Assembly (NCBI RefSeq): GCF_002915575.1
Contig: NZ_PQGD01000006.1
Coordinates: 124,001-188,000, forward strand
DNA length: 64,000 nt
Source of the DNA: Superficieibacter electus
GTDB taxonomy: Bacteria > Pseudomonadota > Gammaproteobacteria > Enterobacterales > Enterobacteriaceae
Reading direction: 5' to 3'
This document shows positions 12,856-22,020 of this stretch, piece by piece; position 1 is the stretch's first letter, and each line of letters opens with the position of its first letter. Below the pieces are notes generated by a model. It saw only the letters and a program-made list of their open reading frames with translations. It did no database searches and had not been told where the DNA came from. Position numbers and translations under genes: made by a program.

Positions 12856-13560
12856 ATGCGCCTGGTCCAGTTGTCCCGACATTCAATTGCGTTCCCCTCT
12901 CCCGAGGGAGCGCTGCGTGAACCTAATGGTTTACTGGCTTTAGGGGGCGATCTTAGCCCGGCAAGGCTATTAATGGCCTACCAGAACGGCATATTTCCCT
13001 GGTTTTCATCCGGCGACCCTATTTTATGGTGGTCGCCCGATCCCCGGGCGGTGCTCTGGCCAGAGCAGTTTCATTTGAGCCGCAGCATGAAGCGCTTCCA
13101 TAAAGCCTCACCTTATCGTGTCACCCTCAATCATGCTTTTGATCGGGTGATTGAAAGTTGTGCCCATGAACGTGATGAGGGTACCTGGATCACTCGCGAG
13201 ATAATCCATGCTTACCAGCGCTTACATGCCCTGGGTCATGCACACTCTATTGAGGTCTGGCGCAATGAAACGCTTGTCGGCGGAATGTATGGTGTTTGTC
13301 AGGGAGCGCTATTCTGTGGAGAGTCGATGTTTAGCCGTGCGGAAAACGCCTCTAAAACGGCTCTGCTGGTCTTTTGCAACGACTATTATCGTCAGGGTGG
13401 ACAATTAATCGACTGCCAGGTACTTAATAGCCATACCGCCTCTCTTGGCGCAGTCGAAATCCCCCGCCGTCACTACCTTGAATACCTTGAAAAGCTGTTA
13501 CCACTGACGCTTGCTGATAATTTCTGGCAACCGCGGACGTTATTTACGCCTGAAAGGTAA
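12856..13560 (+). CDS. aat: Leucyl/phenylalanyl-tRNA-protein transferase
   Basis: Transfers Leu or Phe from tRNA to the N-terminal Arg/Lys of proteins, creating N-degrons that ClpS delivers to ClpAP. The 234 residues have the family hallmarks: [20 protein letters not shown] near the N-terminus, the [10 protein letters not shown] segment, the [19 protein letters not shown] core and the [16 protein letters not shown] motif. The start at 12856 ([20 protein letters not shown]) matches the E. coli protein; an upstream start would add seven residues. clpS and clpA, the next steps of the same pathway, lie 4 kb away. Confidence 0.96.
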   Translation: MRLVQLSRHSIAFPSPEGALREPNGLLALGGDLSPARLLMAYQNGIFPWFSSGDPILWWSPDPRAVLWPEQFHLSRSMKRFHKASPYRVTLNHAFDRVIESCAHERDEGTWITREIIHAYQRLHALGHAHSIEVWRNETLVGGMYGVCQGALFCGESMFSRAENASKTALLVFCNDYYRQGGQLIDCQVLNSHTASLGAVEIPRRHYLEYLEKLLPLTLADNFWQPRTLFTPER

Positions 13561-13586
13561 ATGTTTTCGGCACAATCTTTGTCAGG

Positions 13587-13596
13587 GTGTTATAAT
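13587..13596 (+). promoter_or_regulatory. Extended -10 element upstream of infA
   Basis: TGTTATAAT combines a perfect -10 hexamer (13591-13596) with a TG extension; no good -35 hexamer is at normal spacing. It lies in the 272-bp gap between aat and infA, where E. coli infA has its own promoters. Assignment is by motif only. Confidence 0.5.
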
Positions 13597-13829
13597 TGTC
13601 GCGCAAAGTAGCTTTTGCCCGTTGCCCCGCCGCCGTTTGGGAATAGTTCGACTCAGGTTACACCCTTGTCTCCCCTTTACGTTTGCGCTTGTCGTACGGT
13701 GAAGCCGTGTGAAGCTGAGCAACGCGCCAAAACGACTTTTGCGTTTTATGCGCACAAAACTTTACTTAATTGATGAACTTCGGCATTATCTTGCCGGTTC
13801 AAAACAATGGTAGTGATACCCCAGAGGAC

Positions 13830-14051
<222 letters not shown>

Positions 14052-14087
14052 TTGTTTTCACGCCCCGTAGAGGCAAACAGATACTGA

Positions 14088-14114
14088 AAGGCCGGGAAAT
14101 CCCCGGCCTTTTTT
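14088..14114 (+). terminator. Rho-independent terminator of infA
   Basis: AAGGCCGGG (14088-14096) pairs with CCCGGCCTT (14102-14110) around a 5-nt loop, followed by a six-T run. Confidence 0.92.
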
Positions 14115-14197
14115 GTGTATTCTGTTTAATGCCCTATTGATAATGTTATAGTTTGCCCTGTTGTCAGCAATAACATGCTTACGTTGCAGGATGCAAA

Positions 14198-14995
14198 ATG
14201 AACACATTACAAATCATCTATCCAGACGACATGCTTCACCTTTCTCAACCCGATGAGACGTTCAGTGCGGAATATGCCCTGGCTTGTCAGCACAATATCC
14301 ATTGCGTATTACTTTCATCAGAAGCGGCAGCATACGGTGAGTACCATTTTTCCTCGCCGCTTATCGAAAATATACCGGTATTGTGGCGCGGGTGGATGCT
14401 ACGCCAGGACGAATACGAAGGCTTATCCCGCGCAGTTATTAAGAAAGGGACGCAGATGGTCACCTCAACAGATAGCTACCTACGTTGTCACCATTTGCCC
14501 GGCTGGTATCCGCAATGCCAGGATCTTACGCCTGACACCATTATTACCCATGCTGATGCCGATTTTGATGCTCTGACAACGGCGAGCCAGTGGCCTGCGT
14601 GGTTTGTAAAAGACTATGTTAAGTCACTCACCACCTCGCGAGGCTCCATCGCCCACAATGCGCAGGAAATTCGTGAAATAATCGGTTTATTAAAACAGTA
14701 CCGGGGAGAGATCGAAGGTGGTATCTGCCTGCGTCGCGTCGAATCTTTTGATTCTGCCAGCGAACAACGTTTTTTTGTACTGGATGGACACGTCTATGGA
14801 CCACAAGATACCATCCCCGAAAAAATTATCGAGATTGCCGCGCGGATATCCAGCCCGTTTTTTTCTATTGATGTTATTTATAATGATAACGGCGAACTAC
14901 GGCTGGTGGAAATCGGTGATGGGCAGGTATCGGACATTAAGGAATGGTCGCCAGCACGTTTTATCAGAATGCTGAGTGCATTCAGACGAGCCTAA
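14198..14995 (+). CDS. ATP-grasp protein, probably R2K-clade (DUF4343-like)
   Basis: Accessory 265-residue protein, probably a cytosolic ATP-dependent ligase that forms an amide or peptide-type bond; the substrate is unknown. The N-terminal half (1-125) is a variable pre-ATP-grasp domain containing LWRGWMLR (about 62-69). The ATP-grasp part shows WFVKDYVKS (136-143, candidate nucleotide lysines K138 and K142), CLRRVESF (177-184, paired arginines) and RLVEIGDGQVSD (235-246, acidic metal ligands E238 and D241). This pattern resembles the R2K clade of stand-alone ATP-grasp proteins; that assignment is from motif memory. A CAGGA ribosome site precedes the ATG. The next gene, 45 bp on, is an isochorismatase-like hydrolase and probably co-transcribed. 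The pair sits at the K-12 serW position. Confidence 0.75.
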   Translation: MNTLQIIYPDDMLHLSQPDETFSAEYALACQHNIHCVLLSSEAAAYGEYHFSSPLIENIPVLWRGWMLRQDEYEGLSRAVIKKGTQMVTSTDSYLRCHHLPGWYPQCQDLTPDTIITHADADFDALTTASQWPAWFVKDYVKSLTTSRGSIAHNAQEIREIIGLLKQYRGEIEGGICLRRVESFDSASEQRFFVLDGHVYGPQDTIPEKIIEIAARISSPFFSIDVIYNDNGELRLVEIGDGQVSDIKEWSPARFIRMLSAFRRA

Positions 14996-15040
14996 AATTG
15001 ACTGAAAACCTTTTATACTTTTAAAAAAGAGGCGGAAAAG

Positions 15041-15532
15041 ATGCGGCGTGCACTAATTATCATCGATATGCAAAAAGGGTTGCATACCCCCGAAAAACCC
15101 CTTTTCCATCTCGCGGCTATTTTAGCCGGTATCAATCAACGGATCGCAATATACCGTCAGGCAGGCGAGCCTGTTATTTTTATTCAGCATCATGATGAAG
15201 ATTTACCCGCTCACTCACTACAATGGCAATTGATGGACGAACTGGATGTTCAAAGTGAAGACATTATTATCGCCAAAACTCATGCAAACTCGTTTTATCA
15301 AACCACGCTGGCCGGCGTTTTGCAAAAACTGAAGGTGAGTGACATTGAACTCTGCGGGGCACAGACCGAGTATTGTGTGGATACCACGATTCGAATAGCG
15401 CACGGACTTGGTTATGGTGTTGTCATGCAGCAAGGGCTACATACCACGGTAGACAGTAACTTGCTCTCTGCTGAAGTAATACGCCGACATCATGAGACCC
15501 TTTGGGGCGGACGTTTTCTGACCTGGATTTAG
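15041..15532 (+). CDS. Isochorismatase-family cysteine hydrolase
   Basis: A 163-residue alpha/beta hydrolase of the nicotinamidase/isochorismatase superfamily, cytosolic. The catalytic triad is visible: D9 in ALIIIDMQKG, K79 in IIIAKTHANSF and C112 in CGAQTEYCVDTT, with the cis-peptide region preceding the cysteine. The cysteine favours an amidase (C-N hydrolysis) over a true isochorismatase. An AAGAGG ribosome site precedes the ATG, 45 bp after the ATP-grasp stop. The pairing suggests opposing or sequential steps on one small amide or peptide, but the substrate cannot be read from sequence. Confidence 0.85.
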   Translation: MRRALIIIDMQKGLHTPEKPLFHLAAILAGINQRIAIYRQAGEPVIFIQHHDEDLPAHSLQWQLMDELDVQSEDIIIAKTHANSFYQTTLAGVLQKLKVSDIELCGAQTEYCVDTTIRIAHGLGYGVVMQQGLHTTVDSNLLSAEVIRRHHETLWGGRFLTWI

Positions 15533-15589
15533 ATTTAACCCCGAGACAGGGTTGAGACTGATACGTTATTTTCTGTAAGACAACAATAA

Positions 15590-15619
15590 AAAAAGCGGGC
15601 TGTTATCCGCCCGCTTTTT
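15590..15619. terminator. Bidirectional terminator between the hydrolase gene and clpA
   Basis: AGCGGGC (15594-15600) pairs with GCCCGCT (15609-15615), flanked by an A-run on the left and a T-run on the right. It can end both the plus-strand accessory pair and minus-strand clpA. Confidence 0.88.
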
Positions 15620-15634
15620 ATTTTACCCGCAGAA

Positions 15635-17911
15635 TTAATGCGCGGTTTCTGCCTTGTGCTTTTGCGCACTCTGGAAACCATAGGTCAGCGTATTTTTCTC
15701 TTTATCCAGCGTGACGGTCACCTGTCCGCCATCTACCAGAGAGCCAAACAGCAATTCGTTCGCCAGCGGTTTTTTCAGGTTATCCTGGACAATACGCGTC
15801 ATCGGACGTGCGCCCATAGCCCGGTCGTAGCCTTTTTCCGCCAGCCAGTTACGTGCTTCCTGACTAACTTCCAGCGAAACGCCTTTCTGATCAAGCTGGA
15901 CCTGCAACTCGACAATGAACTTGTCGACAACCTGATGGATAACCTCGGTTGAGAGATGATCGAACCAGATAATGTTGTCCAGACGGTTACGGAACTCCGG
16001 CGTAAAGATCTTTTTGATCTCTTCCATCGCATCGGTACTGTTATCCTGATGGATGAGGCCGATCGATTTACGTTCCGTTTCCCGCACCCCGGCGTTGGTG
16101 GTCATTACCAGTACCACGTTACGGAAGTCCGCTTTACGCCCGTTGTTGTCGGTCAGCGTGCCGTTATCCATCACCTGCAACAGCAGGTTAAAGACGTCCG
16201 GGTGCGCTTTTTCGATTTCATCAAGCAGCAGCACCGCATGCGGATGTTTGATCACTGCATCGGTCAGCAGACCACCCTGGTCAAAACCAACGTATCCCGG
16301 AGGCGCACCGATCAGACGACTGACGGTGTGACGTTCCATATACTCGGACATATCAAAACGTAGCAGCTCAATGCCCAGCGCTTTAGAGAGCTGAACCGTC
16401 ACTTCCGTTTTACCCACCCCCGTCGGCCCGGCAAACAGGAAGGAACCTACCGGTTTGTGGTCGTGTCCCAGCCCGGCGCGTGCCATTTTGATGGCTTCGG
16501 TAAGCGCCTCAATGGCTTTATCCTGTCCGAAGACCAGCATTTTCAGACGGTCACCCAGGTTTTTCAGGGTATCGCGATCGCTTTGCGAGACGCTCTTCTC
16601 AGGAATACGCGCAATACGCGCCACTACGGACTCAATATCCGCGACGTTCACGGTTTTCTTACGCTTACTGACCGGCATCAGACGCGCTCGCGCCCCGGCT
16701 TCATCAATGACGTCGATTGCTTTATCTGGCAGATGACGATCGTTGATGTATTTCACCGCCAGCTCAACCGCTGCGCGTACCGCTTTGGCGGTATAGCGCA
16801 CATCATGATGCGCTTCGTATTTCGGCTTCAGACCGTTGATGATCTGCACCGTTTCTTCAACCGACGGCTCGGTGACGTCGATTTTCTGGAAACGACGCGC
16901 CAGCGCCCGATCTTTTTCAAAAATGTTGCTGAATTCCTGATAGGTGGTTGAACCCATCACGCGAATTTTACCGCTGGAAAGCAGCGGCTTAATCAGGTTA
17001 GCCGCATCCACCTGACCGCCAGAGGCCGCACCCGCACCAATGATGGTATGGATTTCATCGATAAACAGAATGCTGTTTTCGTCCTGCTCCAGTTGTTTGA
17101 GCAGCGCTTTAAAGCGTTTCTCAAAATCACCGCGATATTTGGTGCCCGCCAGCAGCGAACCGATATCCAGCGAATAAAGCGTGCAGTCCGCCATAATTTC
17201 CGGCACGTCGCCCTGCACAATACGCCAGGCAAGCCCTTCCGCGATGGCGGTTTTACCGACGCCAGACTCGCCTACCAGCAGCGGGTTGTTTTTACGGCGA
17301 CGGCACAGCACCTGGATGGCGCGTTCCAGTTCTTTATCACGGCCAATCAGCGGGTCAATACCGCCTACACGGGCAAGCTGGTTAAGATTGGTCGTGAAGT
17401 TTTCCATCCGTTCCTCCCCGCCTGCCTGCTCTTCAGTACCGGGCTGGCTTCCCTGATCGGAAGACTGGCTCGGCTCGTCTTTACGGGTGCCGTGAGAGAT
17501 GAAATTCACCACATCAAGGCGGCTGACTTCATGTTTACGTAACAGATAGGCGGCCTGCGATTCCTGCTCGCTAAAAATGGCCACGAGGACGTTCGCACCG
17601 GTCACTTCGCTACGGCCGGAAGACTGAACGTGAAAGACCGCGCGCTGCAAAACGCGCTGAAAGCTGAGCGTCGGCTGAGTGTCGCGCTCCTCTTCACTGG
17701 CGGGCAGCACCGGTGTGGTTTGTTCGATGAAGGCTTCAAGTTCCTGACGCAGCGCCACCAGATCCACGGAGCAGGCTTCAAGCGCTTCGCGGGCGGATGG
17801 GTTACTGAGCAAAGCCAGCAGCAAGTGCTCTACGGTCATAAACTCGTGTCGGTGCTCGCGCGCTCTGGCGAAAGCCATGTTTAAACTGAGTTCCAGTTCC
17901 TGGTTGAGCAT
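15635..17911 (-). CDS. clpA: ATP-dependent Clp protease ATP-binding subunit ClpA
   Basis: AAA+ unfoldase that feeds proteins to ClpP; with ClpS it handles N-end-rule substrates. The 758 residues show the double ClpN repeat (1-150), an acidic Gln/Ser-rich spacer, D1 with Walker A GESGVGKT (about 215) and Walker B ILFIDEIH, and D2 with Walker A GPTGVGKT (about 495) and Walker [12 protein letters not shown]. The ClpP-docking IGL loop is present as SIGLIHQ. Same length as E. coli ClpA. It follows clpS by 29 bp on the same strand. Confidence 0.97.
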   Translation of the reverse strand: MLNQELELSLNMAFARAREHRHEFMTVEHLLLALLSNPSAREALEACSVDLVALRQELEAFIEQTTPVLPASEEERDTQPTLSFQRVLQRAVFHVQSSGRSEVTGANVLVAIFSEQESQAAYLLRKHEVSRLDVVNFISHGTRKDEPSQSSDQGSQPGTEEQAGGEERMENFTTNLNQLARVGGIDPLIGRDKELERAIQVLCRRRKNNPLLVGESGVGKTAIAEGLAWRIVQGDVPEIMADCTLYSLDIGSLLAGTKYRGDFEKRFKALLKQLEQDENSILFIDEIHTIIGAGAASGGQVDAANLIKPLLSSGKIRVMGSTTYQEFSNIFEKDRALARRFQKIDVTEPSVEETVQIINGLKPKYEAHHDVRYTAKAVRAAVELAVKYINDRHLPDKAIDVIDEAGARARLMPVSKRKKTVNVADIESVVARIARIPEKSVSQSDRDTLKNLGDRLKMLVFGQDKAIEALTEAIKMARAGLGHDHKPVGSFLFAGPTGVGKTEVTVQLSKALGIELLRFDMSEYMERHTVSRLIGAPPGYVGFDQGGLLTDAVIKHPHAVLLLDEIEKAHPDVFNLLLQVMDNGTLTDNNGRKADFRNVVLVMTTNAGVRETERKSIGLIHQDNSTDAMEEIKKIFTPEFRNRLDNIIWFDHLSTEVIHQVVDKFIVELQVQLDQKGVSLEVSQEARNWLAEKGYDRAMGARPMTRIVQDNLKKPLANELLFGSLVDGGQVTVTLDKEKNTLTYGFQSAQKHKAETAH

Positions 17912-17940
17912 TGGGCACCCCCCTCAATAGTTTGCCTTAA

Positions 17941-18261
17941 TCAGGCTTTTTCCAGCGTACACAGCAACGGATGCTCGTTCTCCCTCGCATATTTGTTCAC
18001 CATCACCACTTTCGTCTCCGCGACCTCGGCGGTAAAAACCCCACAAATGGCCTTACCCTGATAGTGAACCGTAAGCATCAGTTGCGTTGCACGTTCTACA
18101 TCATAAGAAAAGAACTTTTGTAGCACGTCAATAACAAATTCCATCGGCGTGTAATCATCGTTCATTAACATAACTTTATACATAGATGGCGGTTTTAGCG
18201 CGTCGCGCAGCTCATCTTGTGTAATTTGGTCAAAATCCAGCCAATCTTTTGCTTTACCCAT
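17941..18261 (-). CDS. clpS: ClpS adaptor for N-end-rule proteolysis
   Basis: Adaptor that binds N-terminal Leu, Phe, Tyr or Trp and docks on ClpA. The 106 residues have a flexible N-terminal extension followed by the core [21 protein letters not shown] (the N-degron pocket with Asn-Asp-Asp and the following Met), then the conserved [20 protein letters not shown]. Its substrates include those made by Aat, encoded nearby. It is divergent from cspD. Confidence 0.97.
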   Translation of the reverse strand: MGKAKDWLDFDQITQDELRDALKPPSMYKVMLMNDDYTPMEFVIDVLQKFFSYDVERATQLMLTVHYQGKAICGVFTAEVAETKVVMVNKYARENEHPLLCTLEKA

Positions 18262-18586
18262 TGTCAGTCGTCATCTTTCAGTTACGGTTACCGGCTCATT
18301 TTTACTACCGCTGACGTGAGTCTATGCATACTATGAATGTACAATAAATGTTAGATAACTATCATCTATCGTTATCATCCGCGACTTCTGTCACATTCCT
18401 GGTTAATAGCGTTAACTGCTTCAAATTTTAACGCATTTTACCGCGCTACCCTCTGTGAATCGCTTGACGCGATGCCCGATTTCTCTAAATTGTACAGGCT
18501 GGAGTTGACGAGGTTTTGAACAACTCCCATTCCAACACCGGTTCATTCCATCTTACTTGCAAAAGAACTATGAAGGATGTCGAAGC
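18262..18586. other. clpS-cspD divergent intergenic region
   Basis: About 325 bp without a gene. It must hold the clpSA promoter on the minus strand and the cspD promoter on the plus strand (listed separately). No further structured element is evident. Confidence 0.6.
18464..18491 (+). promoter_or_regulatory. Candidate sigma-70 promoter for cspD
   Basis: TTGACG (18464-18469) and TAAATT (18486-18491) are separated by 16 bp, about 95 bp upstream of the cspD start. E. coli cspD is known to have a stationary-phase/starvation-induced promoter with an untranslated leader; the match here is by motif only. Confidence 0.5.
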
Positions 18587-18808
18587 ATGGAAACGGGTAC
18601 AGTTAAGTGGTTCAACAACGCCAAAGGGTTTGGCTTCATCTGCCCCGAAGGCGGCGGCGAGGATATCTTCGCCCACTATTCAACCATTCAGATGGATGGT
18701 TACAGAACGCTAAAAGCCGGGCAGGTCGTCCGGTTTGATGTCCACCAGGGCCCAAAAGGCAATCATGCCAGTCTTATCGTGCCCGTCGAAGCCGAAGCGG
18801 TTGCATAG
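18587..18808 (+). CDS. cspD: Cold-shock-like protein CspD
   Basis: Starvation-induced CspA-family protein that binds ssDNA and inhibits replication in E. coli. The 73-residue cold-shock domain carries RNP1 (KGFGFICPE) and RNP2 (DIFAHYS). The start chosen, METGTVKWFNNAKG, has an AAGGA upstream and matches E. coli; an upstream ATG would add ten unrelated residues. A bidirectional terminator separates it from macB. Confidence 0.95.
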   Translation: METGTVKWFNNAKGFGFICPEGGGEDIFAHYSTIQMDGYRTLKAGQVVRFDVHQGPKGNHASLIVPVEAEAVA

Positions 18809-18840
18809 CTCTTCTGCTTCATTGTGTACATCCCGCCGTC

Positions 18841-18873
18841 AAAATGCCAGCCCTTATGACTGGCATTTTTTTC
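18841..18873. terminator. Bidirectional terminator between cspD and macB
   Basis: ATGCCAG (18844-18850) and CTGGCAT (18860-18866) form a stem, with AAAA on the left and a T-run on the right, serving the convergent cspD and macAB transcripts. Confidence 0.88.
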
Positions 18874-18877
18874 TTTA

Positions 18878-20818
18878 TTAGCGTGCCAGCGCATCCACCG
18901 GATCGAGGCGCGCGGCATTACGTGCCGGAAGCCAGCCAAACAGCACACCGGTAACGGTTGAGCATAAAAAAGCGGTCAATAACGCTACCGGAGAGAAACC
19001 AATTTCCCAGCCCGGTAAAAACAGTTGCAGCGTAAAAGCAATAAGCATCGACAGGCTGACGCCGAGCGCACCGCCCACCAGGCAGACCAGCACCGCTTCA
19101 ATCAAAAACTGTTGCAACACATCGCTGGCCCGCGCGCCTACCGCCATCCGAATACCAATTTCCCGCGTCCGCTCGGTCACTGAAACCAGCATGATATTCA
19201 TCACGCCGATGCCCCCGACCAGCAGTGAAATCACCGCCACCAGCGTCAGAAATAGCTGAAGTGTACGTGTGGTCTTTTCTGCCGTTTTCAACACGCTGTC
19301 CATATTCCAGGTAAAGAAATCCTTTCTCCCGTGACGCAGCGTTAGCAAGCGGGTCAGTTGTTGTTCGGCCTGCGCGCTTTCGTATCCGTCGTTAATTCGC
19401 ACGGTGATGGAGTTAAGCCACGACTGTCCCATCACCCTGCCCGCCATCGTGGTATAGGGCAGCCAGACACGAAGAATTTTACTGCTGCCAAACATCGACT
19501 GCTTCTCTTCCGCCACGCCAATCACCGTCGCCGGCATATTGCCCACGAGGATAATCTCGCCAACCACGCTGGTTTTATTGGGAAAAAGCTGACGCCGGGT
19601 ATTGCTGTCGAGTACCGCTACCTGCGCGCGGCCTTTTAACTGCTCATCGTTAAAGGTTGCTCCTTCGCTGAAGGTCATCCCATAAACGTTAAAGTATTGG
19701 CCGCTGACACCGTTAGCGCTGGCCGCCATATCAAGATTGTTATAGCGCAGCCGCAGGTTCTGCGAAACGGTAGGAGTTGCTGATTTCACCCAGGGCTGCT
19801 TTTGAATGGCGGTCAGATCATCATATTTCAGGGATTGCTGGTACTGAGGATCGTCATCACCATAATCTTTACCGGGATAAACATCAATGGTATTGGTACC
19901 AATCGCGCGGATGTCAGCCAGCACCAGTTCCTTGGCGGCATCGCCCACCACCACAATCGACACCACCGAAGCGATACCGATGATGATCCCAAGCATCGTC
20001 AGCAGGGTGCGCATTTTATTGGCTGCCATCGCCAGCCATGCCATGGTCAGTGCTTCCCGAAAACTACTGCTGAACTGCCGCCAGCCCGGTACCTCCGCCT
20101 GCCCTGTCTGCGTTAACGGGCCAGAAGCTGTGGTTCTGGCGGGCGGATTACTGATAATTTCGCCATCGCGGATCTCAATGATGCGCTCCGCCTGTGCCGC
20201 CACTTCCGGATCGTGGGTAACAATAATCACCGTGTGTCCACGATCGCGCAGCTGGTGGAGGATCGCCATGACCTCTTCGCCAGAACGGCTATCCAGCGCG
20301 CCCGTCGGTTCGTCGGCAAGGATAACCTGACCGCCGTTCATCAGTGCGCGGGCAATACTGACCCGCTGCTGTTGTCCGCCCGATAGCTGCGAAGGCTGAT
20401 AGTCCGCCCGTTCGTCCAGTCCCAGCCGCGCAAGCAGTTCACGGGCACGTTGCAGCCGCGCTGCGCGTTCCGTCCCGGCATAGACGGCCGGCACCTCGAC
20501 GTTCTGCGTGGCAGTCAGGTGTGACAAAAGATGGTAGCGCTGAAAGATAAAACCAAAATGCTCACGTCGCAGGCGGGCCAGCGCGTCGCTGTCGAGTGTG
20601 GCAATATCGGTGCCGGCAAGCCGGTAGGTGCCGCTGGTCGGTTTATCCAGGCAGCCGATGATATTCATCAGGGTGGATTTCCCCGAGCCGGACGCACCGA
20701 CGATCGCCACCATCTCGCCCGCCTCAATACGCAGAGAAATGCCCTTTAGCACCTCAACACTGCTCTCGCCGGAAGGATAGCTGCGGCGAATGTCCGTCAG
20801 CTCAAGCAATGCCGTCAC
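18878..20818 (-). CDS. macB: Macrolide exporter ATPase/permease MacB
   Basis: Inner-membrane ABC component of the MacAB-TolC tripartite pump, exporting macrolides, enterotoxin and other periplasmic substrates. The 646 residues begin with the nucleotide-binding domain: Walker [10 protein letters not shown] (41-49), signature LSGGQQQR, Walker [13 protein letters not shown] four-helix MacB membrane domain with a large periplasmic loop follows. The GTG/ATG region overlaps the macA stop by 4 bp, so the pair is coupled. Confidence 0.96.
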   Translation of the reverse strand: MTALLELTDIRRSYPSGESSVEVLKGISLRIEAGEMVAIVGASGSGKSTLMNIIGCLDKPTSGTYRLAGTDIATLDSDALARLRREHFGFIFQRYHLLSHLTATQNVEVPAVYAGTERAARLQRARELLARLGLDERADYQPSQLSGGQQQRVSIARALMNGGQVILADEPTGALDSRSGEEVMAILHQLRDRGHTVIIVTHDPEVAAQAERIIEIRDGEIISNPPARTTASGPLTQTGQAEVPGWRQFSSSFREALTMAWLAMAANKMRTLLTMLGIIIGIASVVSIVVVGDAAKELVLADIRAIGTNTIDVYPGKDYGDDDPQYQQSLKYDDLTAIQKQPWVKSATPTVSQNLRLRYNNLDMAASANGVSGQYFNVYGMTFSEGATFNDEQLKGRAQVAVLDSNTRRQLFPNKTSVVGEIILVGNMPATVIGVAEEKQSMFGSSKILRVWLPYTTMAGRVMGQSWLNSITVRINDGYESAQAEQQLTRLLTLRHGRKDFFTWNMDSVLKTAEKTTRTLQLFLTLVAVISLLVGGIGVMNIMLVSVTERTREIGIRMAVGARASDVLQQFLIEAVLVCLVGGALGVSLSMLIAFTLQLFLPGWEIGFSPVALLTAFLCSTVTGVLFGWLPARNAARLDPVDALAR

Positions 20819-21930
20819 GATTTATCTCCGGGCTGCTTTTCACCGACGATAACTTCATCGCCTTCCTCCAGTCCCTTGACCACTTCAACGCTGGTGTCAT
20901 TACGTGCGCCGAGTGTAACTTCACGATCGTGCACTTCTCCATTACGCAGCAGCCGGACGGTATAACGATTATCTCCGGTGGCATCGCCAAGTGCAGAGAG
21001 GGGAATCGTCAGGATATTGCGCACGCCAGTGAGCTGGATATGTACCTGCGCTGTCATATCAAGACGTAAAATACCTTTCGGGTTCGGCACTTCAAAACGA
21101 GCGTAATAGAAGATGGCGTCGTTCACTTTCTCTGGCGTTGGCAGCACATCTTTTAGCGTTCCTTCATAGCGCGTTAACGGATCGCCAAGCACGGTAAACC
21201 AGGCTTTCAGCCCCGGCTTAAGATGGATAACATCAGCTTCGGATACCTGCGCTTTCACCAGCATGGTACTTAAATCGGCAAGGGTAAGAATATTGGGAGC
21301 CTGCTGGGCGGCAATCACCGTCTGCCCCTGAAGGGTGGTAATTTCCGTCACTTCGCCCGCCATTGGTGCCATGATGCGAGTGTAATCAAGATTGGTTTTC
21401 GCCGTGCTCAGGGTTGCCTGATTGCGCTGGATCTGCGCGTCAAGCGTGCCGATTTGCGCCTGTTTGACCTCAAGCTCGGTGGCCGCCGTGTCCAGATCCT
21501 GACGGGAAATCGCCTGCGTGCGCGCCAGTTGCTGTTGACGTGAGAGAGTCACTTTCGCCAGCTGCATTTCGGCGACTGCCTGGCGACGCTGCGCGCGCAG
21601 TTCCATCAGCGTAGCTTCCACTTCCTTGATCTGGTTTTCGGCCTGCTCAGGGTCGATAACCCCCAGCAATTGATCTTTTTTTACCTTATCGCCGATATTC
21701 ACCGACAACGTTTTAAGCTGTCCACTCACCTGCGCACCGACATCCACTTTGCGCAGCGCATCCAGTTTCCCGGTTGCCAGCACCGCCTGCTCAAGATCGC
21801 CTTTACGAACAATCAGCGTCTGATACTGCGGCTGCGGAGCGTTAAGTTTTTGCCACAGCCAGGCCGCTGCCAGCACAATGACAACGATCAGTAGCAGCCA
21901 GCGCTTTTTGCCTTTTCCCTTCAAATTCAT
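20815..21930 (-). CDS. macA: Membrane-fusion protein MacA of the MacAB-TolC pump
   Basis: Periplasmic adaptor linking MacB to TolC and stimulating the MacB ATPase. The 371 residues open with a single N-terminal membrane helix ([16 protein letters not shown]), followed by beta-barrel and lipoyl half-motifs ([21 protein letters not shown]), an alpha-helical hairpin rich in Gln/Ala/Arg (about 90-165) and the beta-barrel end. Same length as E. coli MacA. K-12 carries ybjX upstream; here only 90 bp separate macA from ybjD. Confidence 0.96.
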   Translation of the reverse strand: MNLKGKGKKRWLLLIVVIVLAAAWLWQKLNAPQPQYQTLIVRKGDLEQAVLATGKLDALRKVDVGAQVSGQLKTLSVNIGDKVKKDQLLGVIDPEQAENQIKEVEATLMELRAQRRQAVAEMQLAKVTLSRQQQLARTQAISRQDLDTAATELEVKQAQIGTLDAQIQRNQATLSTAKTNLDYTRIMAPMAGEVTEITTLQGQTVIAAQQAPNILTLADLSTMLVKAQVSEADVIHLKPGLKAWFTVLGDPLTRYEGTLKDVLPTPEKVNDAIFYYARFEVPNPKGILRLDMTAQVHIQLTGVRNILTIPLSALGDATGDNRYTVRLLRNGEVHDREVTLGARNDTSVEVVKGLEEGDEVIVGEKQPGDKS

Positions 21931-22020
21931 AAAAATTCCAGATACCCGAGCGTTTAATGCAAGGTGCTAATTCTATCGCAATATGCTGTCAACGAAAGGT
22001 TAATGATACGCAATTAATTG

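Noticed and set aside
14998-15019. TTGACT and TATACT in the gap before the isochorismatase-like gene
   Set aside because: The hexamers are only 10 bp apart, far from the 16-18 bp needed for a sigma-70 promoter; co-transcription with the upstream gene is simpler.
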